From MWDV01 sp002070715 (GTDB lineage: Bacteria > Verrucomicrobiota > Verrucomicrobiia > Limisphaerales > MWDV01), in NCBI GenBank assembly GCA_035411585.1, contig DAONTI010000007.1:1-64000 (forward strand): a stretch of 64,000 nt of DNA, read 5' to 3'. The notes beneath the pieces were generated by a model. It was not told the DNA's origin, did not search any database, and saw nothing but the letters and a program-made list of their open reading frames with translations. The position numbers and the translations under genes are program-made. Position 1 is the stretch's first letter. Every line of letters begins with the position of its first letter. Shown here piece by piece: positions 20,629 through 29,551 of the stretch.

Positions 20629-21304
20629 TCTCCCGGAGCGAAGTGCTGCTGAAGATCTGCGGCGAAAAGTCAAAGGTCAGTTTGCCACCATCCTCGCTGA
20701 CCCTCCCTGGCAATTTGATAATCGCACTGGCAAGATGTCACCCGAGCACAAACGTTTACTGCGTTATCCCACGATGGAACTAGAGCAAATACTCGAACTT
20801 CCTATTCCGCAATTTGCTGCGGCTCGCTCCCATCTCTACTTATGGGTGCCAAACGCCCTTTTGCCCCTTGGGCTGGAGGTGATGAAGCGTTGGGGCTTTG
20901 CTTACAAATCGAATGTGGTCTGGTATAAAATCCGCAAGGATGGCGGCCCGGATGGGCGTGGAGTTGGCTTCTATTTCCGAAATGTAACAGAATTGATCCT
21001 GTTTGGCGTTCGAGGCAGTATGCGAACTTTGCCCCCGGGACGCAGCCAGGTGAATCTTTTCTCCACTCGCAAGCGCGAACATTCTCGAAAGCCGGACGAA
21101 CTTTACGATATTATTGAAGCGTGTTCACCCGGCCCATACTTGGAGCTGTTTGCCAGGTTCCGCCGAGAAGGATGGACTCAATGGGGTAACGAAAATGTTG
21201 AGGAAAACAGCCATAACGGTGTGGCGATGCGAAAAGGCCATGTGGATCACGAATTGCGGCTGCTAGTGGCTCCCAAAGGCTATCGTGCGACCCCGCATAA
21301 TTGA
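20612..21304 (+). CDS. MT-A70 family adenine-N6 DNA methyltransferase
   Basis: 230 residues from the ATG at 20612; the frame is open further upstream but that part overlaps the endonuclease in another frame. The catalytic motif DPPW appears in ILADPPWQF near residue 37. The downstream LYLWVPNALL, GFAYKSNVVW and TELILFGVRG stretches are those of bacterial MT-A70-type enzymes, which transfer methyl from S-adenosylmethionine to N6 of adenine. It should protect host sites from the upstream endonuclease. Compared with most type II pairs an MT-A70 partner for a BglII-like nuclease is less common. AT-richer than the surrounding genes, like its partner. After its stop comes the right copy of the flanking repeat. 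Confidence 0.88.
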   Translation: MTKIVNLPERSAAEDLRRKVKGQFATILADPPWQFDNRTGKMSPEHKRLLRYPTMELEQILELPIPQFAAARSHLYLWVPNALLPLGLEVMKRWGFAYKSNVVWYKIRKDGGPDGRGVGFYFRNVTELILFGVRGSMRTLPPGRSQVNLFSTRKREHSRKPDELYDIIEACSPGPYLELFARFRREGWTQWGNENVEENSHNGVAMRKGHVDHELRLLVAPKGYRATPHN

Positions 21305-21585
21305 ATGACGAACCGGAAATCCCAACATATTTGGATGATGGTCAGCGGTCGGGGCTTTTCCCGAGTGGGGATGGCGATCTTGGGTTCGTTGATGTGTGGG
21401 ACAGGCGATTAGCTTTTTGACGTAACCTGCGACGATCGATCTTCATACGCTAGAGTCAAAATAGGGGCTGTGCAGGCCGTGAGAATGACAAGTTTTGCAC
21501 GCAGTTGTTCTTTTTCCTCATTAGGCCGGCAACCAACATCTTGGCCTTCACCACCGGAAACTCACGATGTCCCCAGTCTTTCCCA
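21305..21585. other. Right-end spacer of the restriction-modification island
   Basis: No gene was recognised. The segment is AT-richer in its first half and lies between the methyltransferase stop and the right repeat copy. It shows no similarity by eye to the sequence to the left of the left repeat copy, which places the edge of the duplication at 21586. Confidence 0.5.
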
Positions 21586-21866
21586 ACCCGGCCCCAAAAC
21601 CAGTTGGATATTGAAATGATGTGATGCCATTCCTGGGCGGCAAAATGGACGCCGCCCTTTGCCGGCTTGTCTTCGTGCTTGCCGCAGGTTAAAAGGGCAC
21701 CGATGAAAGCCATCGCACCGCTGCTGGCCGACGGCATAGACGTGCCGCTGGTCCTCCTGTTTGGCGTGGCGGTGCTGGTGCCGCTGATGGCGTTCCAGGT
21801 GGGGGTGGAGGGCGCGATTCTCGCCCGGTTCTGGCGGCTTTCCTTTCGCGAACTGGCGCGCGGCGT
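21586..21866 (+). repeat. Right copy of the 281-bp direct repeat
   Basis: Partner of 19587-19867. This copy is continuous with the intact membrane-protein gene, so it is the functional 5' end. It includes the likely ribosome-binding region (AAAAGGG, before the ATG at 21703). Confidence 0.95.
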
Positions 21867-23088
21867 TTTCCTGGCGAATTGTTGGTCGCTGGCCGCCGGA
21901 ATTCCCGTCAAGATTTTCAACGGGTGGCTTTACTATTGGTTGCTGCCCACGGATCTCGCCGGATTTTTTGCCCGTTATCCTTACGCGGTGATGCTGGGAA
22001 CCGGGATCTATTTCCTGGTGACCTGGTGCGTCGAGGCGCGTTACTTATTGAAGTGGCTGGCCCCGCCGGAGTCGCGCCCGGTTTTTCGGGCGCGGGTATC
22101 ATCAGGCGTCTTGGTGGCCAATCTGGCCACTTACGCCGTGCTCGCCCCGGTTCACTATTTTGCCACCCGGCCGATTCACAACATTCAGGAGTTCACAGCC
22201 AATACCGCGTGGGCCCGCCAGCCGCCCACGCGCTTGCTGTATATTGACAGTGCCACGCAGCATTTGAAATCCACCGATACGGAGGGTTCGCTCCGGGAGA
22301 CGATTGTTCCATTACCGGTGGTGGATTATCAGGTTGCCGCCGACTTGAAGCTGTGCCTGTTCCGCGCGCCGGATGGGAACTTGTATCTGTATCGGCGCGA
22401 TACCGGGGTCGCGGCGCTGGTCTGGAAAACCACAGAACGATATTTCATGGAAAACGTGGCGTTCAGTCCATCGGGCCGGTTGGTCGCGTGGTTCGAGCCG
22501 GCCGCGCAAAGGGTGCAGGTCGCCGATCTGCAAAGTTCGAATCGCTGGGACATGAGGTGGGTCGGCGAGCCTAAGCAGGTTCAGATTGCTTGGACAACTG
22601 AAGAGTCCCAATTTGTGATCCGCTCCCGCGGGCAAAAAACATCGGTGCAAATAACTTCCGAAAGAACCCTGAAGGAAGTGGAATCTTCCCGCAGCGTGCC
22701 GCCGGCTTTCGCTCCGGTGTATGAGCGGGTCAGTACCGGGCATTATTTCAGTTCCCGGAATTGGGGCCCGTATTATTCCCGAGATGAACTCAATGGATTA
22801 GCCGCCTGGACCACGCGGGGTTTGGGATCGCACTTGCGTGTTTATCGCACAAACAATTCAACTGCCTCCCAAGTAAGGGTCGCCGTCAATCCCGGCTGGT
22901 TACATCTCTCGCGTTTTGCTATCATGCATCCCAACTTTCTCTCTGGCGGACGCGAATGTCTTTTTGAAACGCACAGGGATATTTATCTGCTGGATGTGGA
23001 ACGTCGCCGCGTTGGACGGGTGGTCGCAGGGCACAGTTACATCCTGCTGGATTCGCGTTACGCCAAGGGGCAGGAAGACCGCCGTTGA
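21703..23088 (+). CDS. Membrane protein with soluble C-terminal domain
   Basis: 461 residues from the ATG at 21703. I do not recognise the family. The N-terminal 170 residues contain about four membrane segments (near 13-40, 55-80, 88-112, 130-150). The remaining 290 residues look like a soluble beta-rich, WD40/propeller-like domain with recurring short strands (NLYLYRRDTG, GRLVAWFEP, RDIYLLDVERR), probably extracytoplasmic. No catalytic motif was seen. Its first 54 codons are duplicated on the far side of the restriction-modification island, yet this copy is intact. The next gene starts 114 bp downstream on the same strand. Confidence 0.72.
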   Translation: MKAIAPLLADGIDVPLVLLFGVAVLVPLMAFQVGVEGAILARFWRLSFRELARGVFLANCWSLAAGIPVKIFNGWLYYWLLPTDLAGFFARYPYAVMLGTGIYFLVTWCVEARYLLKWLAPPESRPVFRARVSSGVLVANLATYAVLAPVHYFATRPIHNIQEFTANTAWARQPPTRLLYIDSATQHLKSTDTEGSLRETIVPLPVVDYQVAADLKLCLFRAPDGNLYLYRRDTGVAALVWKTTERYFMENVAFSPSGRLVAWFEPAAQRVQVADLQSSNRWDMRWVGEPKQVQIAWTTEESQFVIRSRGQKTSVQITSERTLKEVESSRSVPPAFAPVYERVSTGHYFSSRNWGPYYSRDELNGLAAWTTRGLGSHLRVYRTNNSTASQVRVAVNPGWLHLSRFAIMHPNFLSGGRECLFETHRDIYLLDVERRRVGRVVAGHSYILLDSRYAKGQEDRR

Positions 23089-23202
23089 TTTGGTGAAGGC
23101 GCGCGGGCGCCGGGGTTTGGAAACAGCGAATGGAAAGAGGGTCATCCCTGCGGTTGAGTTTGGGATTTGCCTTCCAAGACAATCCCCGCCTACCCTCGGC
23201 GC

Positions 23203-24201
23203 ATGGCGTGGCGAGCCCAGCAAAAGAATCCTTCCCATCGGCGCAAGGGGGCAGCGCTGTATGGGATCATCGTCGCTCTTTTGGCGGCCCAAGTTCTCCA
23301 CGCCGCCAGCCCGGGACGGGAGTTGGTGCGCGATCCACATTTTCAAAACGGTTTTCTGCTGCTGAAACCCCAATCCGGCCACCGGTCGGTTTACGGGCAT
23401 CTCACCCTTGCCGGTGCGACGGCGCAGCCGGTCTGGGATTTGTGCCAGTGGTCGAGCAAATTCCCGCTGGCACCCGGCACCGCCGGGCGTTCCGCCGATG
23501 AACGCCTGTGCTGGACCAATGTGGCCAAGTGCGTCTGCGTTGGTCCGGCTGGCGGCACGGGCGAGGAGCTGGCGCTCCGGGTGAATGCCGGCGTAGAATA
23601 TGGCGAACGCGCGCGCCAAACGGTTGGCGATCCGTGGGTTCACTTGCTCGTGCAACAGGACATCGAACAGCCCCCAGCGCTGGTGGATTTGGCCGCTTGC
23701 CCGTTTCACGTGGAAGCGCGCTTGACGCATTCCCAGCTCGTCCGCCGTCAGAATTACGATCCGGGCTTGCACGCCGCGCAATACATCATCTACCTGACCG
23801 TCGCGAATCGGAACCGCGCCTCACCCGGGTTCGGCCAGTATTACTGGTTTGGCATTCCGCTGTATGACAGCCGCGAGCGCATCGTACCCATGTATCGGGC
23901 GCAGGATTTTGGCGACACCAAGATGTTCATCAACACCGTCAGCTCGGAAGTGTTCACCAAGGAAAGCACGCACGACGGTCAATGGGTGACTTACGATCGC
24001 GACCTGTTGCCGTTGCTGCGCGAGGGTCTCAAAGCGGGCTGGGAACGCGGTTACATGGCCGGGTCGCGCGATGAAGCGGATTATCGGCTCACCGTCATCG
24101 TCGTCGGCTGGGAAGTGCCGGGAATTTTTGATGTGGAACTGCAAATACGCCGGTTGAGTCTGCGCGCGGTCGCGACGGAATCTGCGACGTCCACAAAATA
24201 G
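23203..24201 (+). CDS. Secreted protein of unknown function
   Basis: 332 residues from the ATG at 23203; a TTG 36 bp upstream is less likely. The N-terminus is basic (RRKG) followed by a hydrophobic stretch ending in VLHAA, a good signal peptide. The body is rich in aromatic residues and beta-strand patterns (YYWFGIPLYDSRERIVPMY, EVPGIFDVELQIRRL), like a carbohydrate-binding or jelly-roll fold, but I recognise no family. It is followed convergently by the kinase gene, 39 bp away. Confidence 0.65.
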   Translation: MAWRAQQKNPSHRRKGAALYGIIVALLAAQVLHAASPGRELVRDPHFQNGFLLLKPQSGHRSVYGHLTLAGATAQPVWDLCQWSSKFPLAPGTAGRSADERLCWTNVAKCVCVGPAGGTGEELALRVNAGVEYGERARQTVGDPWVHLLVQQDIEQPPALVDLAACPFHVEARLTHSQLVRRQNYDPGLHAAQYIIYLTVANRNRASPGFGQYYWFGIPLYDSRERIVPMYRAQDFGDTKMFINTVSSEVFTKESTHDGQWVTYDRDLLPLLREGLKAGWERGYMAGSRDEADYRLTVIVVGWEVPGIFDVELQIRRLSLRAVATESATSTK

Positions 24202-24240
24202 CACTCGCGCTGGCCCAACCTTACCCCGCCAACTTCATCG

Positions 24241-25281
24241 CTAATCCGTGGCTTTAGCCGATTCAGCCAACACCAGATCCTGCAACTGTGCCACGTTGGC
24301 GGTGCCGGTCGTTCCGAGCTGATGAATGACAATGGAACTGGCGGCATTGGCCAACGTCAGCGCTTCGCGAAGGGTCGCGCCACTCAACAAGGCGGCCAGC
24401 AGATTTGCGGAAACGGAATCCCCGGCGCCCACAATATCAATCTCTCCGCGCAACGGTAGCGCTGGCAAATGCTCGATTTGCCCATCGGGCGTTGCGCCTA
24501 AAATTCCGCGTTCGGACAAAGTGACGAACACCGGACGCTGATTTTGTTGCGCGAGCCGCACTGCCGCGGCGCCGATGGCTTTGAGTGAAATATTGGTTGC
24601 CATGCCCGTTAGGGCGGATAGTTCCGCGGCGTTCATCTTGAAGATGGACCGAGGGAAATTGCGCAGGCTGCGACGGCTGTCAGCCAAAATCATTTGTTGC
24701 GGTTTCGCTTTGACGACCTTTCCCAGTGTCTCCAGCAACGCGGGCGTGACCACTCCGGTGGCTTGATCATCTTCCTGCCCCAGCACCACCATTCCGTCCA
24801 CTCGATCAGCCACCCTCTGCAGATGCGCGCTCAGTTGCGTCACGACTTCCGACGGGGTGGGCGTCCAGTTTTTTTGATCGAGCCGATTCAACTCGCGCGG
24901 CGGTTGGTTGGCTTGAACGATCAGCGGTTTACAATAGGTGAACGTCCGCCGCGCGGAAGTTTGCAGCAGGTAATCCAACCGCACTCCCGGCAGCGCGGCC
25001 AACGCCCGACGCAGTTCGTAGCCTTCGCCGTCATCGCCGATAAATCCCACGGGAAAAATCTCACCGACACCGAGGGCGACCAGGTTGTTCAGCACCGTCC
25101 CTGCGCCACCGGGTTGCGCGCGGACGTTGACGACGTTATACACCGGCAAGCCGGTCTCGATGGAAGTTTCCGCCTTGGCCGGATCAATCTCGAGATAACG
25201 GTCCAGGCAAAAATCGCCCACCACGGCGATCCGCAATTTCGGATACTGCCCGGTGATGGTGGCGAAGCGCTCGGCGTTCAT
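24241..25281 (-). CDS. PfkB-family sugar kinase, HldE kinase-domain type
   Basis: 346 residues. The start at 25281 is chosen because its ATG shares a base with the stop of the upstream HAD gene (TGATG), a sign of translational coupling. N-terminal VVGDFCLDRYL and QPGGAGTVLNNL and the C-terminal GAGDS (catalytic Asp near 288) define a ribokinase/PfkB fold close to the kinase half of HldE/RfaE, which phosphorylates heptose 7-phosphate at C1. There is no nucleotidyltransferase half, so if the pathway is ADP-heptose-like that step must be encoded elsewhere. The neighbours (HAD phosphatase and an SIS isomerase remnant) fit a heptose or related sugar-phosphate route for envelope glycans. The substrate is inferred, not shown. 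Confidence 0.82.
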   Translation of the reverse strand: MNAERFATITGQYPKLRIAVVGDFCLDRYLEIDPAKAETSIETGLPVYNVVNVRAQPGGAGTVLNNLVALGVGEIFPVGFIGDDGEGYELRRALAALPGVRLDYLLQTSARRTFTYCKPLIVQANQPPRELNRLDQKNWTPTPSEVVTQLSAHLQRVADRVDGMVVLGQEDDQATGVVTPALLETLGKVVKAKPQQMILADSRRSLRNFPRSIFKMNAAELSALTGMATNISLKAIGAAAVRLAQQNQRPVFVTLSERGILGATPDGQIEHLPALPLRGEIDIVGAGDSVSANLLAALLSGATLREALTLANAASSIVIHQLGTTGTANVAQLQDLVLAESAKATD

Positions 25282-26129
25282 CAGCGTCCGCTGTCCAGAA
25301 TGCGCGACAGGAGCGCCCGCGCATCGCGAAAATCCGGGATGACCACATCCGCGCCCACGCCCAGCAGGCGTTGACGCTTCCATTCGTCAAACTGCCCCGA
25401 GCCGTTGTGCGCTTCGTCGCTCGCCACGGCGACCGCCAGCCCGCCGACTTCCTTGGTGTTCTGAATCTCCACGTAGCCGTCGCCAAAAGAAAGCAATTGC
25501 GCGCCCGCGATCTGGTTCTCGCGCAGGATGCGCTCGATCACCATTTTTTTTGAAAACTGTTTGTAATTATCCAGCGCGCCGTAAATGTGCGGTTCGAAGT
25601 AGCGGGTCAAATCCAACAACTCCGCCTCCTGTTTGACAAACTGCTCATCCGTGCCGCTGGCGAGATAAAGAGGCAAACCGCGTCGCTGCAATTCCTCCAA
25701 CAACCCGCGCGCGCCATGCACCAGCAAATCGTCAGGCTTGGTCGTTCCTTGACGTAGAGCATCCGTTCGATGCCGAATCCGCTCGTCCAGTCGGCGCAAG
25801 TATTCGTGTTTGTACCACAAGGGATCCCGCGGCGTGCCGCCCCGCTCCTTGATGCGCTCGGCCAGCTGCATCATCTGATAAATCGTCTGCTTGCCGTTCA
25901 GCCGCATTATGTCCTCGAAGCAAAGCTGACGTCGTGCGGCTTCGGTTTCGTTGGGTCGCGCCGGCAGCATCTCGACAAACATCGGCACCATGACCTCAGG
26001 CCAGCCTTCGCGAATGAGCGACAACGTCCCGTCGAAGTCAAACAACACGTGACTGATTTGCGGGCGCGGCTGAAAACCCGCGGTGAACTCCACCCGTCCG
26101 GTAAAATCACTCATGGCCGTGGTGTTCAT
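25281..26129 (-). CDS. HAD-family sugar-phosphate phosphatase
   Basis: 282 residues from the ATG at 26129 (another ATG at 26114). HAD motif I is FDFDGTLS with catalytic Asp near residues 31 and 33; motif II is ASGTD; the acidic motif IV is FGDGYVEI. A helical cap domain lies between motifs I and II, as in phosphoglycolate-phosphatase-like enzymes, not the capless GmhB type. It lies directly upstream of, and coupled to, a heptose-kinase-like gene and follows an SIS isomerase remnant by 6 bp, so it probably dephosphorylates a sugar bisphosphate in the same route. Cytoplasmic. Confidence 0.82.
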   Translation of the reverse strand: MNTTAMSDFTGRVEFTAGFQPRPQISHVLFDFDGTLSLIREGWPEVMVPMFVEMLPARPNETEAARRQLCFEDIMRLNGKQTIYQMMQLAERIKERGGTPRDPLWYKHEYLRRLDERIRHRTDALRQGTTKPDDLLVHGARGLLEELQRRGLPLYLASGTDEQFVKQEAELLDLTRYFEPHIYGALDNYKQFSKKMVIERILRENQIAGAQLLSFGDGYVEIQNTKEVGGLAVAVASDEAHNGSGQFDEWKRQRLLGVGADVVIPDFRDARALLSRILDSGR

Positions 26130-26134
26130 TTGGC

Positions 26135-26330
26135 CTAATCGGGATGTTCCATGAAAGCGTAGTAAAGCAGATGGCAAATACCCATTTGCACGTCTTCCAC
26201 CCGGCCATAATGCGTGTCGTTAATGACGATCGCCTGCTCCGCCAGCTCGGCCATGCGCCCGCGTTGCGCGCCGTTTGCATCCGTTGTCTCATGGCCTCGG
26301 GCGCAATCGAATCGAGTGCGGCTTGTTGGC
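26135..26330 (-). pseudogene. Remnant of a GmhA-like SIS sugar isomerase
   Basis: The last 40 or so codons read RMAELAEQAIVIND...VEDVQMGICHLLYYAF, matching the C-terminus of phosphoheptose isomerases (GmhA: DGGKMAGTADIEIRV...RIQEIHIKVIHIL). Just upstream, TARNAG continues the family pattern in another frame, so a single-base deletion near 26252 seems to have broken the gene. The SIS core that should precede it is absent: the unrelated DUF4091 gene ends at 26381. The stop lies 6 bp before the HAD start. I infer that this was the first gene of an isomerase-phosphatase-kinase operon that has lost most of its coding sequence. Confidence 0.6.
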
Positions 26331-26380
26331 GTTCGAAGACAATCGGAATTCATGAGGTGTTTCCGCGATGCGGGTCTCAT

Positions 26381-28201
26381 TCAACGCACTTTGCCGAGCT
26401 GTTCGATCATTTGCGCCACGCGCTCACGGTGTTGGAGCATGAGGCGCGGGTCGGTGGTGAAGTGCGTGAGGTCTTGTGACACTTCCGACGGCACTTTCAG
26501 CAACGCGCGGGCCTCCTGCACCAGCGGCGACTCCCCTTTGACCGTCGCCACGCGTTCGACTTCGCGTTGCAGCAGCCAGAAGTATTCATAGTCTTCCATG
26601 CCGTCGCGCAAATTTTCCCAGCGCAGCGAATTGATCGGGCCGTCCAGATTCGGCGACGTGTCGCTCAACGGTCGCCGCGGCGGATAAAGAAAACGTCCGT
26701 CGCCGTTGCCCCAGGGCGATTTTTTCCCGCGCTCCAGTCCGTAGCCCACCTGCCAGCTCATCGGGTCCTGCCACGGATCCTGCAATTCCGGATCGGGATA
26801 CGCCGTCGCACTGGTCCAATAAACCGTTTCCCAAATCAAAATTCCCTGCACGCCGTATTGCCAGGATTGCCACGGCCACAAGCGCAATTCCGTCCCCGCA
26901 TGATCAATGAATTCCGTGACGTAAGGCGCTTTCGGTCCGGTGCAGATGTACCACCAAACCTCCTCGCCGGCGGCGCGGCGCGCGGCGACCTTTTCCGGCG
27001 TCCACTCCGGCGTCAGCGCGCACCAGATGTCCACGTTGCCCATGAGTGCCGGTTCGGGTTGCTCGGTCAACATGCGTCGGATGCCGGGCGCGGCGGTTTT
27101 GATGCGGCGCATGCCGTCAGTGACGAACTCGTAATCCTTCGGGTCTGGTTCATCGAACCAGTAGGTGTAAGCCCGGTCCAACCAGCCGCGTTCGCGCAAG
27201 TGCCGTTCGATCTGACTCAGGTAGTCGTGAAACAACCGCGCGTGTTCGGGCGTGCCTTCTTTGAATCCTTCCAACTCACCCAGATGCCGGCTGTGAAACG
27301 TCCCACCGCCCATGCCGCGCAACGGTAACCGGAACGAGTTGAAGTGATACTCGTCCAGCCACTTGGCCGCCGCGCGATCAAACCGCGTGAAATCCACCTG
27401 CGCCCGTTTGTCCGCGCCCTCGCCGTGGAAGCGAATGTCCATCGGCGCATACGCGAAAAAGGAATACGGACTGATCCGGTGGGCGGCAAAATTTTGCAGA
27501 TACTTGTCATAGACCAGTTCCTTGTCCGCCTGCTCGGTGAGCCGGTGATACCGATTGATGACGCTGCTGCCCATGCCCAGCGCGCTGCGCAGATGCGATT
27601 CCTCCGGCAGCGTGAAGTCAAACACCTGCACTGTGACGGGAACAGATGATTCACCATTGCTGGTCCGCAGTTTCAACTTGGCCGAGTAATCGCCGGCCTT
27701 CACCTCGCGTCCGACGTGAAACGTCAGCCACAGCGGTTGATTCTGTCCGGCGCGCAATGTTAGCGGCGTCCGCAGCGGCGGCAACGGGTCCGGATACCAA
27801 CCCGTCACGCAGGTTTTATCCGTCGGCTTCGTGACCTCCACGTAAGCCACTTCATCAATCGTGCAGGTGATTGCCGCGGGACGCCCCCAGCGCCGCTTCA
27901 GCAGACTCAGTTCCGCCGCCAACAACTCCCCGTCGCGTTCCGGGTGCAATACCACCTGCACCGCTTCGTATTCGCCGCGCGCCGCCGCGACCTTGACGGG
28001 CGATGGTTTCCCCTTCGTCGGCGCCGGCACCGGGCGGTCGCGCCCGACTTTCCATCCGCTTTCACACCACCAAACCCCGACATCAGCCGTTTGCGCGAGC
28101 CAATACCCGGAACGCGGATCGTTGAGAACGGTATCATCCGCGACGGCGGACAGACTTGAGGCGGTCAACGCGACCAACTTGAGAAAAACCAGCGACTTCA
28201 T
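26381..28201 (-). CDS. Secreted GH123-like (DUF4091) glycosidase
   Basis: 606 residues from the ATG at 28201, which begins a clean signal peptide (MKSLVFLKLVALTASSLSAVA). An N-terminal beta-sandwich (about 25-215) precedes a TIM-barrel-like DUF4091 domain (about 220-590). The motif YWFDEPDPKDYEF near residue 350 carries an Asp-Glu pair like the one used for substrate-assisted catalysis in GH123 beta-N-acetylgalactosaminidases. The motifs YICTGPKAPY and WQYGVQGILIWETVYW also fit. Action on an N-acetyl hexosamine glycan outside the cytoplasm is a family-based inference. It is not coupled to the downstream sugar-phosphate operon, whose first gene is broken. Confidence 0.83.
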   Translation of the reverse strand: MKSLVFLKLVALTASSLSAVADDTVLNDPRSGYWLAQTADVGVWWCESGWKVGRDRPVPAPTKGKPSPVKVAAARGEYEAVQVVLHPERDGELLAAELSLLKRRWGRPAAITCTIDEVAYVEVTKPTDKTCVTGWYPDPLPPLRTPLTLRAGQNQPLWLTFHVGREVKAGDYSAKLKLRTSNGESSVPVTVQVFDFTLPEESHLRSALGMGSSVINRYHRLTEQADKELVYDKYLQNFAAHRISPYSFFAYAPMDIRFHGEGADKRAQVDFTRFDRAAAKWLDEYHFNSFRLPLRGMGGGTFHSRHLGELEGFKEGTPEHARLFHDYLSQIERHLRERGWLDRAYTYWFDEPDPKDYEFVTDGMRRIKTAAPGIRRMLTEQPEPALMGNVDIWCALTPEWTPEKVAARRAAGEEVWWYICTGPKAPYVTEFIDHAGTELRLWPWQSWQYGVQGILIWETVYWTSATAYPDPELQDPWQDPMSWQVGYGLERGKKSPWGNGDGRFLYPPRRPLSDTSPNLDGPINSLRWENLRDGMEDYEYFWLLQREVERVATVKGESPLVQEARALLKVPSEVSQDLTHFTTDPRLMLQHRERVAQMIEQLGKVR

Positions 28202-28509
28202 CGCTGGGGAGGTTCGACAAATGTGGCGCAGATTCAAGCGTCTTTTCCATTTTCATCGCGCCAGGTGGTAATTCACTGGCGACCAACACCGCACGGCGCG
28301 AAACAACGAATCCAATTACGTCAGCACTCAGCTCACACGATTCAACGATGAAAGAGAAAAATGCACGCCAGACTCGAGGGTTTGACGTGAGGCGGTTGTG
28401 CTCTCATTTTTCTCAGGGCGGCGCTTCGCACCCTTCCTGAACAATGTTGGGAACGGCATCAAGAGTTGATTATCCTCCCGCCTCTCGACGGGACACCGGT
28501 AGTTGGGAT

Positions 28510-28890
28510 TCACTGGTCCATCTTCTGAGAACGGGACTCCATCTCTTTCATCCAGTGCTCAAGCCCCGCTTTGACGTCAGTGGATTCTCCGGGTTTCGGC
28601 TTCGGTTGGGGGGCAGATGGAAAACCGGTCGGCATTTCACCTGCGTCAACGAAGCCTTTTTCCATGACGCTGGTCACTGAGTGCTGAGGCTGCCTGAATC
28701 CGTAGTGATAAAGCCAGTGACGGCTATTTTTCAGCCCTTTGTATTCCCAATAATCGCCCAGCGTTCCGGGATTATTGTAGAGCCGAAGGAAATCCTCAGA
28801 ACTTAAATGCTTCTGGGGAATACTCGTGATCGTGCACCCAAAAAGAAAAACTGCGACCAAGCAAGCCAGGCTGTTCTTAACCGCTTTCAC
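28510..28890 (-). CDS. Small predicted lipoprotein
   Basis: 126 residues if started at the GTG at 28890, the codon that gives a short signal sequence (VKAVKNSLACLVAVFLFGC) with a lipobox-like LFGC. The mature part has no recognised domain; it includes PQPKPKPGE, a proline-rich linker, and a charged amphipathic C-terminus (HWMKEMESRSQKM). The open frame runs further upstream, but that part overlaps the remains of an RHS gene and lacks a signal. Unusual in having no ATG start. Function unknown. Confidence 0.5.
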   Translation of the reverse strand: MKAVKNSLACLVAVFLFGCTITSIPQKHLSSEDFLRLYNNPGTLGDYWEYKGLKNSRHWLYHYGFRQPQHSVTSVMEKGFVDAGEMPTGFPSAPQPKPKPGESTDVKAGLEHWMKEMESRSQKMDQ

Positions 28891-28901
28891 CCATACCGTC
28901 C

Positions 28902-29140
28902 ACTCTTCATATCGGAAGATAAACCAACGGGCCTTTGAACCAGTTGGGGAAACACCACTCCGCTTAGCACCAATGTTTGTACGGCCTGTGGCCACTCTGC
29001 TCAATCTCCATCCCAAACGAATCGTGCGTGTAGCGACTGACGATCTCGCCCTCGTCCTTAACCAGCAACCGCATGTCGCCCTGCCGGTCATACCCGTGCA
29101 ACGCTCTCACCGTTGGCACGCCATTCGCCCAGGGGGAACT
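28902..29140 (-). pseudogene. Frameshifted RHS/YD-repeat fragment
   Basis: One frame encodes GYDRQGDMRLLVKDEGEIV followed by SRYTHDSFGMEIEQSG, a close match to the last YD repeat of RHS proteins before their conserved core end. The continuation (SKARWFIFRYEEW, like the usual TGLYYYRYRYY stretch) is in another frame. The segment is therefore a short decayed piece of an RHS/polymorphic-toxin gene. A hydrophobic stretch upstream (about 29190-29260) is fused to it in frame but is not RHS-like. Confidence 0.6.
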
Positions 29141-29308
29141 CCGACAAGGCGAGGCTGCGGTTGTGAAGTGAGTGAGAGGCCTTGCCAGTGCGAATGCGGT
29201 CCAACTCAGCAGTCCGGCCATGGGCAGGCACAACAGCACACTCAGGATACGGAAGGGCATCGTCACGATGGGCGCGGGGGTAGCCATTCAGCAGCTGGAG
29301 AGGAAAGA

Positions 29309-29551
29309 TTACCGCAGCGAGTCGAAGATGGTTTGACGATCCACGTTCTTGTGCGCGGCCACTGCTCGCACGATCGCGTTGAGCGTGCCGACACGCAGCG
29401 GGTTGTGATTAGGAATCGAAAGCCGTTGGTGGCCGGGCGTTTCGGTCTGCAAAATGACGTGGCTGCCTTCCTGATTGACTTGGCGATAGCTCCAGTCACG
29501 GCAGAGCACTTTGATTAACTGCGCCCCGCTTAAATCCCGTGGCACTTTCAC
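29309..29551 (-). CDS. hicA: HicA-family mRNA interferase toxin
   Basis: 80 residues, the usual size for HicA. The dsRBD-like fold signature is clear: the catalytic histidine in EGSHVILQ (His31), then SIPNHNPLRVGTLNAIVR. HicA toxins bind and cut mRNA and tmRNA when not held by HicB. The ATG overlaps the hicB stop by 4 bp, so the pair is co-translated with the antitoxin first, the less common order. It lies next to RHS debris in a gene-poor stretch, as often seen for mobile toxin-antitoxin pairs. Confidence 0.88.
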   Translation of the reverse strand: MKVPRDLSGAQLIKVLCRDWSYRQVNQEGSHVILQTETPGHQRLSIPNHNPLRVGTLNAIVRAVAAHKNVDRQTIFDSLR

